Shown here one piece after another: positions 41,206 through 51,444 of a stretch of DNA of 64,000 nt. The position numbers and the translations under genes were made by a program. Where the stretch lies: assembly GCF_020085105.1 (NCBI RefSeq), contig NC_058053.1:15400888-15464887 (forward strand). The letters run 5' to 3'. The notes beneath the pieces are model-generated. The model saw only the letters and a program-made list of their open reading frames with translations. It was not told the origin of the DNA and searched no databases. How positions within the stretch are numbered: the stretch's first letter is position 1; each line of letters opens with the position of its first letter. Source of the stretch: Siniperca chuatsi. Its lineage: Eukaryota > Chordata > Actinopteri > Centrarchiformes > Sinipercidae.

Positions 41206-44200
41206 TTACAAAGGAGATACAAGCTTGTCTTCGCTCTTGATGAAAGTCTTTTTAATGCGAGGAACGAGGAAGATGCTGCCGTCAGTTGACTGCTGGAGGG
41301 AGTAGTCGGATGGGGAGTAGGTATTCCCCTTCTCATCTCTCAACATGCTGAAGACCTCCAGGTACAAGCTGTTGAGTTGCTGCTTCATTTCCTTCATGTT
41401 TGTGATGTTCTGGCTCTTCTCGCTCAGCAGACGCTCCTTCTCGTCTTTCAGTGAGTCCAGTTCGCTCTCCAGGCCCACTATGTTCTCCATCTTGCGTTTG
41501 CGGCAGTTCTGGGCAGCTACCTTGTTCTTGCCACGGCGGCGTATGTCTCGGACCAGGGCCAGCTGGGCCTCGTTCAGTTGGTGCTTTGACATCATCTCAT
41601 TGAAATCATCAACAGGCAGATTGATAATCATGGCTACAGTGAAAGGGATTTTGAGGGCCTTGGCCCTCTGCTCGTCTCTGGAGAGACGCACTTCAGAGCG
41701 CTTCTTCCGCTTGTCTTTAGTGAAGGGAGCGTTGTTGTGGCCAATCTCCTCTCCAGGGTCCGTCTTGTGTTGTTTGGGTTTCTTTTCCTTCTGATGCTGT
41801 GGCTGCCCTTTTAGTACAGAAACTGCTGCTGGCTGAAGATCATCAGGTTGGAAATTGAGTGAGAACATCTCTGAGTAGTCAGATTCTGCACTTCCAGGGT
41901 TTTGGTCCATCTCCTCCATGTCTGAATCGCTGTAAAGAAAGGACCCATCTTCATATACAGACTTCCCAGGTGAACTAGCATTTGGACTTGTGTTTGAAGA
42001 GATTCCTGAATCTGAATCTGGCAATTCTGCCGTCAGATTTTGTTTGCCTCTGTCAAATGCATCTCCAGGTGAGAGGCTGTATAGGTCCACTGGTGTGAAG
42101 GGAGGCTTGTTTGGGATATGAGGCACAGTGTTACTTTCATTTACTTCAAGGCCATGTTGACCACTGCTCTCTTCCAGAATGGCGTTGGGGTAAAATATGT
42201 CACAGTAACTTTCTGCAGTGAAGTTAGTATTTAACTGAGGAGCTTTCGCTTTCGTCTGGCTAAGATTGTCTGGGGGGGCCATACTGGGAATAGAGCCATC
42301 AAATGTATTCATAAACTCTGCAGGACAAACATTTACATTGTTTGTTTCCCCATCTGTGAGACTGGTCATGGGGTAAAACGTGTAGTTTGGATTCTGTACT
42401 TCTGGGCTGTTTGGAAGAGGATATGTTGTGGTCTCCAGTGTGTCCTCCATTTGCATGTTCAGGCATTGCTAGAAGAAAAAAAAAAAAGAACCAATCAAAT
42501 AAATACAATCAGCATATTACAGTACACTTTCCAAACTCTGCTTTATTTTGTGTGAAATGCAAGGGTTTCACAAGTTTAAATCCAAGATGAGAGTGACTAT
42601 AAAAATGTATTGTATATGTTGTTGTGGATTCATGTACAGCATGTGCTCATACATAAACTTACTCTTGCTTCCAAAACATGAACTGTGGCACATTTTGATG
42701 GCTTAAAAGCTTGTGAAAAAAAGCTTTAAAACAATCTCTATTAAATAGAATCCACTTGACACACTTTCAAAGTGACATTATCCTCATACAAAACCTAAAC
42801 ATTGTAATCTGGGATGAATATGATGGAACTGGTTTGCCTTATTCCATTTCAAACATAAAAACATACATGTTCAATCTGTTATCTTCCCTAAACAATAAAC
42901 AATAAGGTTTCAGTCTACAAGACCTGGGGCATTTAGCCATGCCAGTTGTTCCAAATGACTGGTATTGCACTGACAAATGCTAGTAGAGCTGTGTGGAGCA
43001 CAAGGTAGCCTTCTGTAATTTCCAAGACTAACCAGATATCCAGTTGTTGAAATAGCATCACATATTATAAATCACCAATACCAATCTCCCAGCTTGCTGG
43101 GAGAGTTATCTTTACACAGCAGCTTACAAGAACTTGTAGAACTGTAGTTTCTACAAACTATCTGTCTTATCAGCAGCTTGCCAGAGCAACTAATGCAATG
43201 CTGCTTGATGGTAAGCTGTATGGTTAGGATTGTAGTCCAGTCCACTCTGACACACAGTGAGAGGTCAAGGCAACACTGCTCCACCCATCAGCTAATGCAA
43301 ATATGAGCTGCCTTGAAACAAAACTGATAAGGCAGCTACTGAAAAAAACTACAATGCACAAATATTCACATTGTTGCCAGTAAGTAAAAGTTTTAAGACT
43401 ACAACACCCTCTATGAACAAGATGACGTCTTGTTCTGCTAAATGAAGCTCATATAAACTGCATCACATCTTGAACACCCAAATCCCCAATTCTATAAAAA
43501 ATCTCAACAATGAAACCTAATCACGGTGGAATGAGCCGGGTGCACCTGTCTCACATATGAGACCCCATTCACATAGAGCAAACAAAAAAGTGTTTGTCCT
43601 CTAATGCAGGGCTCCTGCCGTTGATGCATTCATTGGGTATTTGTTCCACAATGCAAACTACTATGCCACTGAGGCGGTAGAATCCATGTATTATACCTGC
43701 AGCTCAGGAAGGGACAAAAGCTCCATCCAGGCCTGCTCCAAATCTGGGGACATCCTCTGTGGTGGTGGTGGCGGTGGTGGACCTGGGGAGAGGGTGGCCA
43801 CCGGCATAGCTGGCTGCTCGGGGGACATCATGGGTGCAACTGCAGTTGTGTCCAGGCAAACTGAGGTGTTCTGTCAGACAAACACAAGAATGTGACAGTT
43901 TTTATACAGCTAAAAGTCATGTTACAGGCTGCAAGCTGTGTTGTCACATGTGTGGTAATAATTTACTGTTCTTACCTCAGTTTCCTCTACAGGAAATGTC
44001 TCTGCCAGTAGCTGCAAACATTCATCAAATGACATGGCATCACCAGTCTCTTCCGCGAAGCTGACATTCTGCAAGAAAGGTTAAAAATCACACTTTTAAA
44101 TTTACCACCTTTACCTGTGGCACAACATCTTTTAAAAACATCATATGATTTTATATTTATAGAGCTTAGTTCTCTGTAGAGTAGTTTCTAGAGCGGAATA

Positions 44201-47200
44201 CACTGATGCAAAACTACAGACCCACCTGTGTTTCTGTAATTACACGGGATGAGGTGGTTACCTAACTACGACATAGTCTATCAAATGAGGTGGGAGTGAT
44301 CCACCTCTGACATGAATAATCAAGGCCATGTGCATGTACCTGTGTAACCTCTAGAGGTGTGACAGCCGACTGCAGTGGGGCGCTGGAAGGCGGGCAGGGT
44401 ATGTACTCTCCCGTTTCCTCGTCGAGCTGTAGCTGTGCCAGCAGGGCCTTCTCCTGCTCCCGGACTAGATGCTGCCTCTTCTCTTCTTCCAGCTCCCGTT
44501 GCCTCTGCAGCTCATGTTCTTTCTGACGGTGGTTGTAGTCAAACACCTCACGCCTGGCACCGAGATCAATGTCCTGCTTCCACAGTATGTCAATCAGGTT
44601 CATGTCCTGGAAAGAGAAGCGCAGATCAGTTTAGAGAACTGTGAGCCATAGCCATGCTGTCCTGCAACGAGGAAGTGAACAGCATTGGAGCAAGGAAGAG
44701 CGTCCCTGCTGTGAAGTGTGGCTGCTGCACCCGCCACACCCTGTCCCTCAGTGTCTGTTCACTGACAACAACACTGGCACTAATGTCATGGGGGAGAAGC
44801 CGCATGAATAATGGATGTACTTCTCTCTTTCCCCTGTTGCCACCACACACCAGCAGAAGACACATATACTGACTTGATACTCTTTCCGAGGGAAGTGATC
44901 ATTACCCATCCAATTACACCGAGGTGTGAATTCATTTGCCACATTCAAATCAAACAAATCGGGCACACTCTCAATCAAGTGACTTCATGTTACAGTTTAT
45001 TTTATTTTTTTATTTGTTCCACTCATAGTAATGCACAACTCCAGAAAAAAGTGATTCACAATCAAACCACAACTCTATTTACATATTTATTGACCGAAAA
45101 GGAGCAGGGAGAAGAAAAATCTTATTTTGCCCCTTACTCAAAACATAAATGAACAATAGAAATAGATGGTCTGTCCATTACAGTTACTTAACAACCAATA
45201 CTTACAGTAACATGAGAAAAAATAATTATCAAGAGCCATAAACAATAATTCACCAACAACTAAGGAAACACATTACCTGACAACTTCATGGAGTCTAATT
45301 ATTCTTTCTTTATAGATTTTCTTGAACTGAAAGATATTCATAGAGCCTTTAAAATCATTCTGTAGAGAATTCCACAGTTTGACACCAACCAGTGAAGTAC
45401 ACATCTGCTTTAAAGTAGTCTATGCATACTGATGCTTAAAATTAAATGTCCTTCTATGGTCCTCGTCCACTGAACTAAAATGTTTGTAAATGTTCTGGTA
45501 ATACTCTGCTTTTTGCCCTGTACATAACTAATAATGTCTGTAATTCTGTCTGTAAATCTTAATGTTTCAATAGTTCTGACTTAATAAACAGTCTGTTGGT
45601 GTGTTCTTGTGAATCCACTTTATAAGTAATTCTTACTGCTCTTTTCTGTAATATAAACAATAGCTTTCTCTAAATGTTTTAGTTCTCTAAAAGAAGTAAA
45701 GTTAAATCCCAAACATTCATATCATATTTTACAGCATTTCTAAAATCAGGAAGTTAAAGGTAAATACAACTATTGATAACTGACCTTGGTATATCCTGTC
45801 ACAACACTGCACAAATAATTTTGTCCTACATTTAGTATTTACACATTAAGTTGAGTGCTGCTGACACCACATAATGTTAGTCACAGCGTACTAACAGCTG
45901 TGCAGATATTTTAATACTGTTTCCTGTAGATTTCCACTCACAGGCCGAATGTTATTTTCCTTTTTATACAAGAATGTCTAAACATAAACTGTGCTGCTTT
46001 TACCAGAACTTATTTACAGAAGGAAGCCATTTCACAAGGCCCAGGGATGTTGCATAAGCCTAACATACTGGTTCACAAGAAAATGCCTGGGCATGTGACA
46101 TGTTTGTTCCTCAGATTCGGGTGTAAATATAATTTATGGGCTAGGCTTCAAAATGCTTGCAGTCGGTCATATGGCCAGAACAGACATAGCCAGGAGGAAG
46201 CCAAAAGGGAACTGGGAAAGGGAAATAAAGTACAAAGCAGAACAAGCCACAATAAAGAGGATGTCAAGCTGAGAAAATATGGAATAATAAAGTTTTCTCC
46301 TTTTTCTCCTGATTTTTTTGATTCAAGGAAAATGGGTTACCTGCATAAACTAATAATAATAGCAAACAAGCACCTGCACATATTTTAAGACATTGTTGAC
46401 ACAGTCTTTCTGACTACAACTGTGGCACTGCAAAATAAGAACCCACTAACCCTCTTTGCCTCAGTGTTGCATCAGAGGCATGACTGCTGAAGGATTACAC
46501 ATTACTAAGGCTGCCTACAATAAGTCATACTCACAGACTGAGGTGAGCACACAACCAGGAATTGTGGCTTCTGTAGGAACGAGGAAGTTCCCTAAAATAT
46601 CTAAGTGGGATGTCTGAATGCACCTCTTGAGGTCATCTTTGTTTTCAAACTAAAAGAACCACACTCTTTGTCTGTTGGTCACACCTTATAATCTAATTAG
46701 GCATGTCATACAAGTCCCTTACAAAACAATCCCATGTCTAAAAAAGGTTGCCTAAGCAGGGGAAGTTCAATCAGCCCTTTCACTGTCACTGAACCAAAGT
46801 ACTTTTTCAAATCATAGCTCATATTCTGTATTGATGCCAAATTGATTGTGTAAATGTGGGGCAGTGTAAGATCAGGTTATCAGTATGGTATCAGTAACAT
46901 GGCTGTCACAAGACCTGAATTGGCACCAGAACAAGGAAACTGGCTCATAAAATTACTTGGATTTCCCACACGTCTCTGCCACACAATACACAGCTTCACA
47001 GCTAAACGAGACGAACAACATGCCTTCAGTTTGACAGAGACAAAACATGCAGAGCAGACACACATCTCCCAATTACCAGAAAACAGACATATTTTGAAAA
47101 CAAGCCAAACCAATAGCTAATGGTCCCTCTGGCTATAAAACTGGGTGATAGAGGAGTGAAGCTTTATAAGTATGGGTTGTTCATTTACCTCTCTTCAGCT

Positions 47201-48154
47201 AAACACAAGGGCCTCAAAGGGGACCTGACTCCAGTGGTTTATTACGCCTTCTTACATCACAATTCAGTGGACATCCACCCTCGACCAAGGATGATGAAAC
47301 ACACATGTTCCAAAACAGACCTTTAGGCCCTCATCAATCCACTGTGTATTTCCACTGACCCTGACATATGGCAGGTTTATCTAAGCACTAAAGCTGTAAG
47401 GCCATATCACATGAATAAGTCCAAGTTCAACATATAATTCAATATGAATGAACATAACTGGGAAAACAAGTCAAGACTGAGCTTATGTGGTTCTTTTACA
47501 TGTCAGAATACACTGGAAAACAACATCAGCAACGACAGAGGCAACAGTATATAGCATTTAAAGAAATCATCCACAACGAGCTTGTATCAGATATGGTATC
47601 GCATGCTGGGAGGGGGAGGGAGAGATGGGAGTTTCGAGAAAAAAGCTCAAGAGTCTTGGTTTTCTGTTTACCAAACTTGTCAGGATGAAAGAAATAACGT
47701 CATTTTACTCAGAGTAACAGCTCAGATGCTACAATAGCAGTGTTTTTTTTTTTGTTTAGTTTTTTTAATAAGATTGATTTCATTTTATTTCCTGTCGTGG
47801 AAAAACGTCACAAGTGAATGACTTGCAGAACTGAAAGCGTTACAGAGTGCAACCTTAACTAAACACAGCCAAGCTCACGTTGTATTTTGTGTGGTCTATT
47901 CCACGTTGGAGCTGTTCTTTCTACATTATAACCTCTTAACTACGCCATAACCAGACTGTCACTGCGTACTCATTATTTAATTTGCTATAGCAAACATTAC
48001 AAAGTTTTCCTGAACTATAAACACGTCCCTGTCTACCTATCAGACCAAAAAGGAAGTTAACAGTCAGCCGGTTTATCTCGTGATCACTTTTTAAGAAATA
48101 GCCTTCTCTATTTACCTGTTGACTGGAATGCATCGCCTCCATTTCCATCATCAT
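41206..48154 (-). CDS. nfe2l2a: Nrf2 (nuclear factor erythroid 2-like 2), CNC-bZIP transcription factor
   Basis: Master activator of antioxidant and detoxification genes through antioxidant response elements, as a heterodimer with small Maf proteins and controlled by Keap1-dependent degradation. Five coding exons join in frame to 611 residues: 48116-48154, 44340-44606 (267 bp), 43976-44068, 43697-43870, 41206-42468. Neh2 has DLG at 27-29 and ETGE at 77-80. Neh4 carries [13 protein letters not shown]. Neh5 ([15 protein letters not shown]) crosses the exon 4/5 junction. Neh6 has DSGIS at 344-348. CNC-bZIP has its basic region [17 protein letters not shown] at about 501-517, followed by a leucine zipper. 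Neh3 has FLVPR near 591-595. Two oddities: the second beta-TrCP site of mammals (DSAPGS) reads DQNPGS at 379-384, and a seven-proline run sits at 164-170. Neighbours agps and hnrnpa3 support the 'a' copy of the teleost duplicates; that letter is inferred from synteny. Confidence 0.95.
44990..45670 (-). pseudogene. Non-LTR retrotransposon remnant in nfe2l2 intron 1
   Basis: Read on the minus strand (the same strand as nfe2l2), 45273-45665 encodes a decayed reverse-transcriptase C-terminus. It reads [44 protein letters not shown], then after frame changes [14 protein letters not shown] and [18 protein letters not shown], ending TAA at 45273-45275. This block order is that of fish LINEs of the jockey/CR1/Rex1-like superfamily. 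At least three internal stops and a frameshift show it is dead. The AT-rich stretch to about 44990 is probably its 3' UTR. It is a different family from the remnant at 31853-32512. Confidence 0.8.
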
Positions 48155-48159
48155 GGAGA

Positions 48160-48420
48160 TCTGTCTCGCCGTAAAGAAACGCCTTATAATAGACAAATGT
48201 GTGTGTTATTCCTCAAATGGGCAGATTAAAATGGCGAGCGGTCCGAAACCGATAGAGTCCGTCGCAGCAGCTGAGCTGTGGGAAACATTACTTCCTTTAA
48301 ATCTAATGAAGATCACGGAAAAGATGGCCCTGCCTACCGAGCTGCGGCGCCGGGATCGTCCCCCTCACGCCGGCCTATGAGGTGATAAGGTGCGTGCGTG
48401 CGTGTGTGTGCGCAGAAAGA
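48160..48420 (-). promoter_or_regulatory. nfe2l2a: nfe2l2 promoter / 5' UTR region
   Basis: CpG-bearing sequence immediately upstream of the nfe2l2 start codon on the minus strand, containing CGGTCCGAAACCGAT, GCTGCGGCGCCGGG and an AAAATGGCG (YY1-like) string near 48228. No TATA box at the usual distance is evident. I looked for antioxidant response element cores (TGACNNNGC) here for autoregulation and did not find a convincing one. The transcription start is not determined. Confidence 0.5.
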
Positions 48421-48736
48421 GCAGCGAGGAAATATCCACATAATACACTGGTTACCAAATAATAACATTACACAAGATAATCATGTGCGTTTGGAAGTTG
48501 TAACAGGCTAACATTTAAAGATGACCGTACACGTTATTATAAATAAATTTAATTTAATTGATAAAGCAAACTATCACTGGTTGTCACTCTGTCTATGAAA
48601 CCACTAAAGCCACTAAAAGACTAGGCCTAAATCTTATCTGAGCATCAATTTTACATTTCTAGCTGCTTATAAACCAGCTGATATGTAATTATAAATTTAA
48701 TATAAACACGTTACTGAGTTTTGACTGGTGCATGGC

Positions 48737-48748
48737 GCCCCCTGCTGG
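48737..48748 (-). promoter_or_regulatory. Strong CTCF core motif upstream of nfe2l2
   Basis: On the minus strand this reads CCAGCAGGGGGC, an exact match to the CTCF core CCASYAGRKGGC including the high-affinity GGGGGC. It lies about 580 bp upstream of the Nrf2 start codon, between nfe2l2 and the hAT cluster, in an otherwise AT-rich stretch. Binding is inferred. Confidence 0.5.
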
Positions 48749-48800
48749 TTGCCGTGCCCAGTGTGGAGCTGGAGGCCCTGGGGCCCTAATGTCCCGTGGA

Positions 48801-49386
48801 CAGTGATGGAGGAAGTATTCAGATCCTTTACTTAAGTAAAAGTACTAATACTACACTGTAAAAGTATGTAAGTAGAATCAGGAAAATGTACTTATGGTAT
48901 TAAAAGTAAAAGTACACAATGCAGAAAAATGGCACCTGTGACTGTTATACTATTATATATTATTAGATTATTATTTACATTTGAGTTGTAGTTGTTTGAG
49001 GTGAAGCTAACTTTTAGCTATTTTATATAGGGTTGCAAATGCATGATTATTTTCATTATGGATTAATCTGCTGATTATTTTCTCGATTAATCAAGAATCA
49101 GCTGTACTTGTATATACTGTTGGGGAGTTTAATTTATAGCAAGACATCACATTTTATAAGCTCTTTGTATGTTTTGTATGTAAAAATCTTAATTTGTAAA
49201 GTAACTATAGTCACTAAAGCTGTCAAATAATGAAGTAAAAAGTATAATATTTCCCTCTGAAATGTAGTGGCGTAGAAGTAGACAGTAGCCTGAAAAGAAA
49301 AGACTCACGTAAAGTACAGTACAGTACTTCAAATGTGTACTTAAGTACAGTACTTGAGTAATGTACTTAGTTACATTCCACCACTG
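48801..49386 (+). mobile_element. Complete hAT-type non-autonomous element, family B, with 8-bp TSD
   Basis: 586-bp element beginning CAGTGATGGAGGAAGTATTCAG and ending TTACATTCCACCACTG, so the ends form an imperfect inverted repeat of the hAT type CAGTGGTGGA. It is flanked by a perfect 8-bp direct repeat, CCCGTGGA, at 48793-48800 and 49387-49394. Eight-bp duplications are the signature of hAT transposases. No transposase is encoded. A fragment of a second family (D) interrupts it at about 49028-49102. Confidence 0.92.
49028..49102 (+). mobile_element. Nested fragment of hAT-like family D
   Basis: TAGGGTTGCAAATGC... followed by ATTATTTTCATTATGGATTAATCTG and ATTATTTTCTCGATTAATC matches the left part of the element at 53489-53793 (TAGGGCTGCAACTAC..., TTCATTATTGATTAATCCA, ATTATTTTC). 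It lies within the family B element, so it arrived after that copy or was present in its source copy. Confidence 0.65.
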
Positions 49387-49463
49387 CCCGTGGAAACACT
49401 GAAGACCTCCACTGACAACTGGGAGATCATCCCAAAGCTGTCAGGAGACAAATGGGCTTCGAT

Positions 49464-49830
49464 CAGAGGTGGAAGAAGCATTTAGATCATTTATTTAAGA
49501 AAAGTGGCAATACTCAATTACAAGTTAAAGTCTTGCATTAAAAATGTAACTTTAGTAAAAGTACAGAAATATTAGCAACAAAATGTAGTTAATAAGGTAT
49601 CTGCAGTAAAAAGTAATCATTATGCATAAGGGTCCCTGTCAGTGTATATTATTCTATTTTTTTTATCATTATTATTAATGCATTGACATGTAAGCAGTAG
49701 CTGGTCAATGTGGAGTTCATTTTAACTGCTTCTTAATACTTTTGGGGTAGTTTAATCTATAAAGATGCATCATGTATTATTTGTTGATCATATGTTTTGG
49801 ATGTATTTTGGCTTTGATACAAGCTTATAT
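49464..49830 (+). mobile_element. Truncated hAT-like element, family B
   Basis: Starts CAGAGGTGGAAGAAGCATTTAGATC, a near-terminal match to the family, and continues through AAGTGGCAATACTC, GTAAAAGTACAGAAATATTAGC, TTTTGGGGTAGTTTAATCTATA to about GATCATATGTTTTGGATG. The right end is missing. Confidence 0.8.
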
Positions 49831-49976
49831 TCATATACTAACAATAACAAACAGTTATTTATTTATTAAAGAACAATCTACAAGAGACATTACCAAATAT
49901 GCAATATAGTGCATACATAACAAAGAGCAGCGTAACATAAAGTGATTATAAACTTGTTACTGAGTACGGTGTGCAA

Positions 49977-50592
49977 CAGTGGTGGAAAGTAGCTATTTAC
50001 ATTTACATTTTATTATTTACTCAAGTACTGCACTTAAGCACTTGAGTATTTCCATTTGATGCTACTTTATACTTCTACTACATTTCCAATGGAAATATTC
50101 TCTTTTTCTCCCCCACCAGCCTACATTTATGTGACAGTAATCTTTGCAACTGAGTACATTTGCTCAAGAACCGAACTTAAGTACAATTTTACAATAAGTA
50201 TTTCCATGTTCTGCTATATACTTTATACTTCAACTTCACTATATTTCAGAGGGTTATATTATACTATTTACTCTACTACATTTACTTAACAGCTGTAGTT
50301 ACTAGATTAAGATTTTACATACAAATCATGTGATAAGTTTATAATATACGTTGCATTGTTATAGATTAAACTACTCAACAGTCTAAATAGTTCAAATGAG
50401 CTCCAATAAGACAATTCTGGTGCATAATATGTACTTTTACTTTCAATACTTTAAGTTGCTGATACAATGTTTGTATACTTTTACTTAAGTAAGTTTTCGA
50501 TTGCAGGACTTTTGCTTGTAATAGAGTATTATTAAATTATGGTATTACTACTTTTACCTAAGTACAGGTTCTGAATACTTCTTCCACCACTG
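49977..50592 (-). mobile_element. Near-complete hAT-like element, family B, inverted
   Basis: Begins CAGTGGTGGAAAGTAGC and ends TACTTCTTCCACCACTG, giving inverted termini of about 10-11 bp (CAGTGGTGGAA). Internal blocks occur in reverse-complement order relative to 48801-49386 (ACTTTTACTTAAGTAA, GATTAAACTACTCAACAG). The flanking octamers GTGTGCAA and GTGCTATA are not identical, so the target duplication is eroded or the copy is a rearranged one. Confidence 0.85.
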
Positions 50593-50860
50593 GTGCTATA
50601 GATTAAACAACCCAACAGTAAATACAGTTGCTAAAACTGGCTCCACATTGATGAGCTACAACATCTACTTCAACCTTAATGCATCAGTAATGAGAATCCA
50701 ATAATATAATATGGGCTACTATAATAATATAGACTGAAAGAAGGCATTCTCCTTAATGACTTTTACTTTTAATGATTTAAGTATATTAGTCATACTCTTG
50801 TACTTTTACTAAAGTAACATTTTGACAGCAGGACTTTTACTTGTCCAGACATGCAAGTAT
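50593..50860 (-). mobile_element. Partial hAT-like element, family B, inverted
   Basis: Directly abuts the previous copy. Reverse-complement family blocks are present: ATAGATTAAACAACCCAACAG, TGACTTTTACTTTTAATG, TGTACTTTTACTAAAGTAA, GACAGCAGGACTTTTACTTG. Neither terminus is preserved. Confidence 0.7.
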
Positions 50861-51129
50861 TTTGTACCCTAAAAACAAGTCCAAGATTATGCTTGTAGTC
50901 TAAGAAAGTTGTTAAGGCTTATAAAATCCTCAAAGTTAATCATATTTGAACCATTCTGACACCTCAGCGTAAGTAAGAAGTCGGATCGAGATCTAATTAA
51001 GTGGCTTTTGAAATGTGTTAAGGTAATAAGGCAGACTTAGTCCTGGCTGTAGCACCTATCTGTGAAGAACCTCACACTAAAGTGCAGTTCACTGTGCCAC
51101 TGCGTGAAATTACACTAAAAAAGGCTTTT

Positions 51130-51444
51130 TTTTTTCTCCCCCTCGTGCGCGCTCATGAACACGCGTTCACGTTTGGCAGCTCCACGTCGACATTCTTCCA
51201 GCTGCATATAGTGAACTGCACAGGACTCGGGGAAGAAAAGGTAAAAGCGGCGGTAGCCACCTTTCGATCAGAGCGCTGCAAGTCCGCAGACGGACACCAA
51301 CCGCAGAGAAAACAGGCGATTGCACTTGAATCCAGCTATGGCCTGCAATGTCCTGAGATCGCTTTCTGCTTTTGCATTTTATGATCCAGACTATTTGCCC
51401 CTCGTGTTGGATTGCAGCTGGTCCCTTGCGTCTACCTATATCAG
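51130..51444 (+). other. Exon-like CpG-bearing block between nfe2l2 and agps
   Basis: This ~310-bp stretch is markedly richer in CpG than its AT-rich surroundings (CTCGTGCGCGCTC, CACGCGTTCACG, CACGTCGAC, AAAGCGGCGG, GAGCGC, CCGCAGACGG). It contains an ATG in fair context at 51338-51340 and an open frame of 35 codons (starting MACNVLRSLSAFAFYDPDY) that runs into a CAG|GTACAG donor at 51445. I do not recognise the peptide. It could be the first exon of a lncRNA or small gene transcribed away from nfe2l2, an alternative agps 5' exon, or an orphan CpG island. Independent support is lacking. Confidence 0.35.

Noticed and set aside
41345..41794. 149-codon plus-strand frame
   Set aside because: Antisense shadow of the last nfe2l2 exon, which is clearly the coding strand.
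46047..46388. 113-codon frame in nfe2l2 intron 1
   Set aside because: No recognisable domain, poor composition, inside an intron, no splice or promoter logic.
48160..48420. Antioxidant response element for Nrf2 autoregulation
   Set aside because: No TGACNNNGC core was found in the proximal promoter on either strand by reading.
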